Shown: piece after piece, positions 59,812 to 64,000 of the stretch
Position numbering within the stretch: the stretch's first letter is position 1
How the letters are laid out: each line of letters begins with the position of its first letter
Origin: Curtobacterium poinsettiae
Lineage (GTDB): Bacteria; Actinomycetota; Actinomycetes; Actinomycetales; Microbacteriaceae
Length of the DNA: 64,000 nucleotides
Assembly: GCF_025677645.1 (NCBI RefSeq)
Contig: NZ_CP106879.1
Span: 1,116,001-1,180,000 of the forward strand
Direction: 5' to 3'
Made by a program: the position numbers and the translations under genes
Notes under the pieces: generated by a model
The model's database searches: none
Seen by the model: only the letters and a program-made list of their open reading frames with translations
Told to the model about the DNA's origin: nothing

Positions 59812-61431
59812 GTGACCACGGAACGCACCACCCCCGCACCCCGCGGCGGCGCCCTGGCGCCGCTCGCGATCCCGGTCTTCCGCGCCCTGTGGATCGCGGT
59901 GCTCGTGAGCAACATCGGCAGCTGGATGCAGACCGTCGGCGCGCAGTGGCTGCTCGTCGACGAGCACGCCGCACCCGTCGTCGTCGCCCTCGTGCAGACC
60001 GCGTCGAGCCTGCCGGTGCTGCTCGTCGGGATCCCCGCCGGGGTCATCGGCGAGTTCGTCGACCGGCGGCGGCTGCTCATCGGCGTGCAGGCGTTCCAGG
60101 TGGTCGTCGGCGTCGTGATGACCGTGCTCACCGCGACCGGCGACATGACCCCGGCGCTCCTGCTCACCGTCACGTTCCTGCTCGGTACCGCCTCGGCGCT
60201 CCAGCTGCCCGCGTACCAGGCGCTCGTGCCCGAGATCGTGCCGCGTGCCGCGATCACCGACGCCGCGGCGCTCAGCTCCGTCGGCGTCAACGTCGCTCGG
60301 GCGATCGGACCGGCGCTCGCCGGGGTGGTGATCGCGCAGCTGGGCGTGCCGTTCGTGTTCGCCGCGAACGCGCTGTCGTTCGCGCTCTTCCTGGTGGTGC
60401 TCGTCGCCTGGCGTGGGTACCAGCGCCCCGAGACGCGGGCCGAACCGTTCATCGACGCCACCCGCGCCGGGCTGCGGTACGTCCTGCACGCGGCGGTCGT
60501 CCGCCGGCTGCTCGTGCAGCTCGCCGTCTTCATGGTGCCCGCGAACGCGCTGTGGGCACTCCTGCCACTCGTCGCCGACGGCCCGCTCGGCCTGTCCTCC
60601 GGTGGGTACGGACTGCTGCTCGCCGCCGTCGGCATCGGATCCGTCGGCGGGGCGTTCCTGATGCCGGCGGTCCGTGCGCGGCTCGGCATCGGCCGTACGG
60701 TCGGGATCGCCTCGGTGGTGTTCGGCGTCTGCACCGCGGTCGTCGCGCTCGTCCCCGTGCTGCCGGTCGTGCTCGTCGCGCTGCTGGTCGGCGGGGTGGC
60801 CTGGATCGCCGTGGTGACGACGCTGAACGGCACCGTGCAGGCGTTCCTGCCCGCCTGGGTCCGGACCCGCGGGCTCGCCGCCTACCAGCTCGTGCTCTTC
60901 GGCTGCACCGCCATCGGTGCGGCGCTCGCCGGAGCCGTCGCCACGCCGCTCGGGGTGACGGGGGTGCTCGCCGGCGCCGGGGTCGTCACCGCGCTCAGCG
61001 CCGCGCTGCTGCTCGTGTCCGGGTTCCCGGTGCTCACCGACCGGCAGCGCGCCGTGACGCCGATGCCGTTCGGCGACGAGGTGTTCGTGGCGGACGACCA
61101 CGGCGCGGCGACGGGGGAGACCCTCGTCCTGCTGCACTGGACGGTGCCGACGGATGCGGTCGACGAGTTCCGGGCGCGTGCCGAGCGGCTCGGGCGGAGC
61201 CGTCGGCGGACCGGCGCCCGTGACTGGAACCTGTACCGGGACGCGGCGTCCGGGCCGGACGCCTGGGTGGAGGCGTTCCGGGTGGGGTCGTGGCAGGAGC
61301 ACGTCGACCAGCACGAGGTCCGGCAGACCGGGGACGACGCGCGGACCCTGCAGTCGGTGCGCGAGGTCGCGGGCGAGCCGCGGGTGGAGCACCTGGTGGC
61401 GGAGGGGGCCGGCAGCCCGTCGTCGGGGTGA
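59812..61431 (+). CDS. MFS_3-family exporter with C-terminal ABM-like domain
   Basis: 539 residues. Twelve membrane helices make up the first 410, with NIGSWMQTVGAQWLL and GIPAGVIGEFVDRRRLL typical of the EntS/MFS_3 group. The last 120 residues are soluble: LVLLHWTVPTDAVDEFRARAERLG, ARDWNLYRDAASGPDAWVEAF, and SWQEHVDQHEVRQTGDD, which resembles an antibiotic-biosynthesis-monooxygenase or dabb fold. This fusion is known in the family but its role is not. GTG 59,812 follows AGGAGG. Probably exports a small hydrophobic compound. Confidence 0.88.
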   Translation: MTTERTTPAPRGGALAPLAIPVFRALWIAVLVSNIGSWMQTVGAQWLLVDEHAAPVVVALVQTASSLPVLLVGIPAGVIGEFVDRRRLLIGVQAFQVVVGVVMTVLTATGDMTPALLLTVTFLLGTASALQLPAYQALVPEIVPRAAITDAAALSSVGVNVARAIGPALAGVVIAQLGVPFVFAANALSFALFLVVLVAWRGYQRPETRAEPFIDATRAGLRYVLHAAVVRRLLVQLAVFMVPANALWALLPLVADGPLGLSSGGYGLLLAAVGIGSVGGAFLMPAVRARLGIGRTVGIASVVFGVCTAVVALVPVLPVVLVALLVGGVAWIAVVTTLNGTVQAFLPAWVRTRGLAAYQLVLFGCTAIGAALAGAVATPLGVTGVLAGAGVVTALSAALLLVSGFPVLTDRQRAVTPMPFGDEVFVADDHGAATGETLVLLHWTVPTDAVDEFRARAERLGRSRRRTGARDWNLYRDAASGPDAWVEAFRVGSWQEHVDQHEVRQTGDDARTLQSVREVAGEPRVEHLVAEGAGSPSSG

Positions 61432-61470
61432 CGGGCGGGGGTCAGCGGCCGGTCGTGGTGGCGGGTGGTG

Positions 61471-61788
61471 TCAGCAGCCCGTCGTGGTCAGGGTGACCGT
61501 CGCGACCGTGCCGTCGGACACCTTGGTCGTCTGCGGACAGAGGTCGCCGGCGCGGACCGTGACCTGGCCGAGGGGGACACCCGCGAAGTCGGCCGTGCCG
61601 CCCGGGAACACCCGCTGGTGCTCGGAGAGCTTGCCGCTCGAGGCGAACACCTTGACCTCGTAGGGGTGGTCGGCGGCGTTCGACGACACCGTGACCGACA
61701 CCTGGCCGGTGGAGTCGTGGGCGCCACAGCCGGCGAGGGCCAGGAGCGCGGCCACGCCGAGGACGGTTGCGGGGACGACTCGGAGCAC
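61471..61788 (-). CDS. Small lipoprotein of unknown function
   Basis: 105 residues from GTG 61,788. The signal peptide ends in a lipobox (LALAGC). The mature 85 residues look like an all-beta domain (GQVSVTVSSNAADHPYEVKVFA, then PLGQVTVRAGDLCPQTTKV) with two Cys besides the lipid Cys, including the last residue. Function unknown. It converges on the MFS transporter gene. Confidence 0.75.
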   Translation of the reverse strand: MLRVVPATVLGVAALLALAGCGAHDSTGQVSVTVSSNAADHPYEVKVFASSGKLSEHQRVFPGGTADFAGVPLGQVTVRAGDLCPQTTKVSDGTVATVTLTTTGC

Positions 61789-61876
61789 GACGACCAGGGT
61801 ACGCCGCCGCGCCCGAGGAACTGCGCCCTCCGGACTGGGGCCAGGCCCTGTCCGTTCAGCGCGTTACCGTGGGAGC

Positions 61877-63100
61877 ATGCAGCCGGAAACCGCGACGTCC
61901 GTGCCCGCGCCGACCGGGGTCGATGCCGTCCGGCGAGCGGCCCTGATCGCGGCACTCGACCTGGTCGACGGTGGCGTCGAGGAACGGTTCGAACGGATCA
62001 CCCGGATCGCGCGTGAGACCCGCGGGGTCTCCGGTTCGTTCCTGAACCTGGCCGGCGAGACCACGCTGACGATCAAGTCGCAGCAGAGCGACGCGGCCTT
62101 CGGCCCGGTCATCCCGCTGCAGGACACCTTCTGCGGACGGACCCTGGGCCAGCAGGGGCCCGTGGTGGTCCCCGATGCCCGGGTGGACGCCCGGTACGCG
62201 GACCTGCCGATGGTGGTCGGCGACCCGAACGTCCGGTTCTACGCCGGTGTCGGACTCCGTGCCGGCGACGACGACCTGAAGATCGGCACGCTCTGCCTGA
62301 TCGACCCCGAGCCGCGCACCCTCGACGCCGGCGAGCTCGAGCTGCTGCAGGAACTCGGCATCTGGGCGGAGCGCGAGCTCCTGGCCGGAGCCGACGAGGA
62401 CCGCCTGCGCACCGTGCTCAGGGGCCTGCAGCCGGCCGAGGTGCAGGTTCCCGGGTACCGGATCACGGGGATGTCGATCCCGCACGGGCTCGTCTCCGGC
62501 GACTTCCACGACTGGCACCGTTCCGGCGAGGACTCGATCCACCTGACCGTGTCGGACGTCATGGGCAAGGGGATGTCCGCTGGGCTCCTCGCCGCGAACA
62601 TCCGCGGAGGCCTGCTCGCCCGCGGCGACCAGGACCCGGGCACCGCAGTCGCCGAGCTCGAGGCGCAGGTCGCCCCGGAGCTCAGCCGCGCCGAGTCCTT
62701 CGCGACGATGTTCCACGGTCGGCTGACCCCGTCCACCGGGCGCCTCGACTTCGCCGACGCCGGCCACGGGCTCGTGCTGCAGCTCCGTGACGACGGGGCC
62801 GAGCGGATCCTGCGGTCGTCGGACCTGCCGATCGGGCTGCACCCCGCCGGGATGCCCCGCGCCGCCGGGTCGCTCGTGCTCCGGCCCGGTGACGTGCTCA
62901 TCGTCGTGACCGACGGCGCGCTCGAGCTCTGGGACTCCACGCTCGCGGCGCTGTCGGAGCTCGGGGCCCTGTACCGGGAGTCCCCGGACGTCGAGACGTT
63001 CCTGCAGCGGGTGCGCGCACGCGTCGCCGAGCACGACCCGGGCGACGACCTGACCGTCGTCGTGGTGGCGCGGGACGCCGTCGAGGCGCTCGAGGCCTGA
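61877..63100 (+). CDS. GAF-domain SpoIIE-family serine phosphatase
   Basis: 407 residues, soluble. A GAF domain occupies about 20-165 (FERITRIARETRGVSGSFLNL, PLQDTFCGRTL, FYAGVGLRAGDDDLKIGTLCLID). A short helical linker follows, then the PP2C/SpoIIE domain with LVSGDFHDWHRS, TVSDVMGKGMSAGLLA, ATMFHGRL, FADAGHGLVLQL and HDPGDDLTVVVV. It likely dephosphorylates an anti-anti-sigma protein in response to a small ligand or redox cue. ATG 61,877 follows TACCGT and six bases (leaderless). Confidence 0.92.
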   Translation: MQPETATSVPAPTGVDAVRRAALIAALDLVDGGVEERFERITRIARETRGVSGSFLNLAGETTLTIKSQQSDAAFGPVIPLQDTFCGRTLGQQGPVVVPDARVDARYADLPMVVGDPNVRFYAGVGLRAGDDDLKIGTLCLIDPEPRTLDAGELELLQELGIWAERELLAGADEDRLRTVLRGLQPAEVQVPGYRITGMSIPHGLVSGDFHDWHRSGEDSIHLTVSDVMGKGMSAGLLAANIRGGLLARGDQDPGTAVAELEAQVAPELSRAESFATMFHGRLTPSTGRLDFADAGHGLVLQLRDDGAERILRSSDLPIGLHPAGMPRAAGSLVLRPGDVLIVVTDGALELWDSTLAALSELGALYRESPDVETFLQRVRARVAEHDPGDDLTVVVVARDAVEALEA

Positions 63101-63177
63101 GCGGTCGAGCGGTCGAGAACCGTCTGCGGGCGTCGCGCGCCGAGTGGTCGCGACGTGTCGTGCGTCGGCCGCCGAGT

Positions 63178-63224
63178 GGTCGCGAACCGTCGGTCGGCGG
63201 GGCCTCGGGCGACGGTTCGTGACC
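63178..63224. terminator. Bidirectional hairpin between the SpoIIE-phosphatase gene and purC
   Basis: 15-bp arms (63,178-63,192 and 63,210-63,224) with one mismatch, loop 17 bases, in the 210-base convergent gap. The word GCCGAGTGGTCGCGA occurs twice just before and within it (63,139 and 63,170). Confidence 0.7.
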
Positions 63225-63310
63225 GGTCGCTGGACCGGAGCGGGGTGTCGTGACCGCTGGACAGGCGCTGCCAGCACCGCCAGCACCGGTAGGCGCCGGT
63301 GGGCGCGGCG

Positions 63311-64000
63311 TCAGGCGCCGAGGCGCTCGATCAGCTCGGCGTACCGCGCAGCCGTGCGCTCGACGATCTCGTCCGGCAGCACCGGTGGCGTGCCCTGACG
63401 GTCCCAGTGCGCGCTGAGCCAGTCCCGCACGATCTGCTTGTCGAACGAGTCGGTGCGGTCGGCGGAGCGGGCGTCCCAGTAGCGGCTGGAGTCGCTCGTC
63501 AGGACCTCGTCGGCGATGCGGATCCGGCCTGTGGCGTCCTGCCCGAACTCGAACTTCGTGTCCGCGATCACGACGTCCCGTTCGAGGGCGATGGCCGCGG
63601 CCTCGGTGTAGACGTGCAGCGAGAGCTCGCGCAGGGTGGCCGCGGTCTCGGCACCGACCAGGTCGACGGTCTGCTCGTACGAGATGTTCTCGTCGTGCTC
63701 GCCCTGGGCTGCCTTGTACGCCGGCGTGTAGATCGGTTCCGGCAGGCGGTCACCGTTGGACAGCCCGGCGGGGAGCGGGACGCCGCACACGCTGCCGGTC
63801 TCCTGGTACTCGGCCCAGCCACTGCCGACCAAGTACCCGCGCACGACGCACTCGACGGGGAACATCCTCAGCGGCATGACGTGCATCGACCGTGCCTCCA
63901 CCTCGGCGGGTACCGGGGTACCACCGGAGGACGGGCCGATGATGTGGTTCGGGACGTCGCTCAGCTGGGTGAACCAGAACCGCGACAGGCGGGTCAGCAG
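63311..64000 (-). CDS. purC: SAICAR synthase (purC), 5' end beyond the window
   Basis: The frame stays open to the window edge, so about 229 C-terminal residues are visible of roughly 290-300. RFWFTQLSDVPNHI, RSMHVMPLRMFPVECVVRGYLVGSGW, and ALERDVVIADTKFEFGQD are diagnostic; LTSDSSRYWDARS and DKQIVRDWLSAHW follow. It condenses CAIR with aspartate in purine synthesis. It is separate from the purSQL operon at 38.4-41.8 kb but in the same chromosomal neighbourhood. Partial only because of the window boundary. Confidence 0.95.
   Translation of the reverse strand: MLTRLSRFWFTQLSDVPNHIIGPSSGGTPVPAEVEARSMHVMPLRMFPVECVVRGYLVGSGWAEYQETGSVCGVPLPAGLSNGDRLPEPIYTPAYKAAQGEHDENISYEQTVDLVGAETAATLRELSLHVYTEAAAIALERDVVIADTKFEFGQDATGRIRIADEVLTSDSSRYWDARSADRTDSFDKQIVRDWLSAHWDRQGTPPVLPDEIVERTAARYAELIERLGA

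Noticed and set aside
1..64000. Prophage, insertion sequence, tRNA or rRNA genes
   Set aside because: No integrase, transposase, terminase or capsid motifs, no cloverleaf-like sequences and no rRNA signature were seen on either strand.

Overview
The window is high-GC DNA from an actinobacterium, most likely a member of Microbacteriaceae such as Curtobacterium. The reasons are very high GC, frequent GTG starts, many genes with a TANNNT -10 hexamer only 6-7 bases before the start codon (leaderless transcripts), LAxTG-type cell-wall sorting signals, a DtxR-type iron box and a purSQL cluster. The family assignment is inference. I see no rRNA, tRNA, CRISPR array, insertion sequence or prophage.

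Left region, 0.1-2.2 kb: a membrane SpoIIE-type phosphatase and a CPBP protease, both on the minus strand. From 2.3 to 21.4 kb there is a Wzx/Wzy-type exopolysaccharide locus on the plus strand. It holds a Wzc-like tyrosine kinase/chain-length protein, an exported protein of unknown role, a priming glycosylphosphotransferase, WecG/TagA-, GT4-, GT2-, CgeB- and GT14-type transferases, a Wzy-like polymerase, a left-handed beta-helix acetyltransferase, a Wzx flippase, gmd and fcl (GDP-mannose to GDP-L-fucose) and a DUF4012 protein. Most genes overlap by 1-8 bases. The only fucosyltransferase-like gene is split by a one-base frameshift near 14,568.

Middle, 21.4-34 kb: a small LAFTG-anchored surface protein, a VanZ protein, two tandem 109-residue paralogues of unknown function, and a huge (about 1,856 aa) secreted protein with a propeller-like head, about 15 Ig/cadherin-like repeats and a LAFTG anchor. 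Then come YedK, two paralogous membrane proteins, Ohr, a YchJ-like protein and AroE. From 34 to 49.4 kb there is housekeeping and transport: a siderophore-binding lipoprotein behind an iron box, chorismate mutase, a lactonase, purL-purQ-purS, a PadR/MFS efflux pair, a CtaG-like protein, an acyltransferase and a Fur-regulator/catalase pair.

Right, 49.4-64 kb: a compact five-gene operon (49.52-53.14 kb) encodes a small secreted Trp/Cys-containing basic peptide, a lipoprotein, a peptidoglycan-binding membrane-fusion-type adaptor, an ABC ATPase and a MacB/FtsX-like permease. This looks like a bacteriocin production or self-protection module and is the best candidate for an undescribed system. It is followed by a VOC protein behind a 32-bp palindrome, an SDR, signal peptidase I, AraC and XRE/MmyB regulators, an alpha/beta hydrolase, an MFS exporter, a GAF-SpoIIE phosphatase and the 3' part of purC, cut by the window edge. 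Most convergent gene pairs are separated by long hairpins, several of which share arm sequences.
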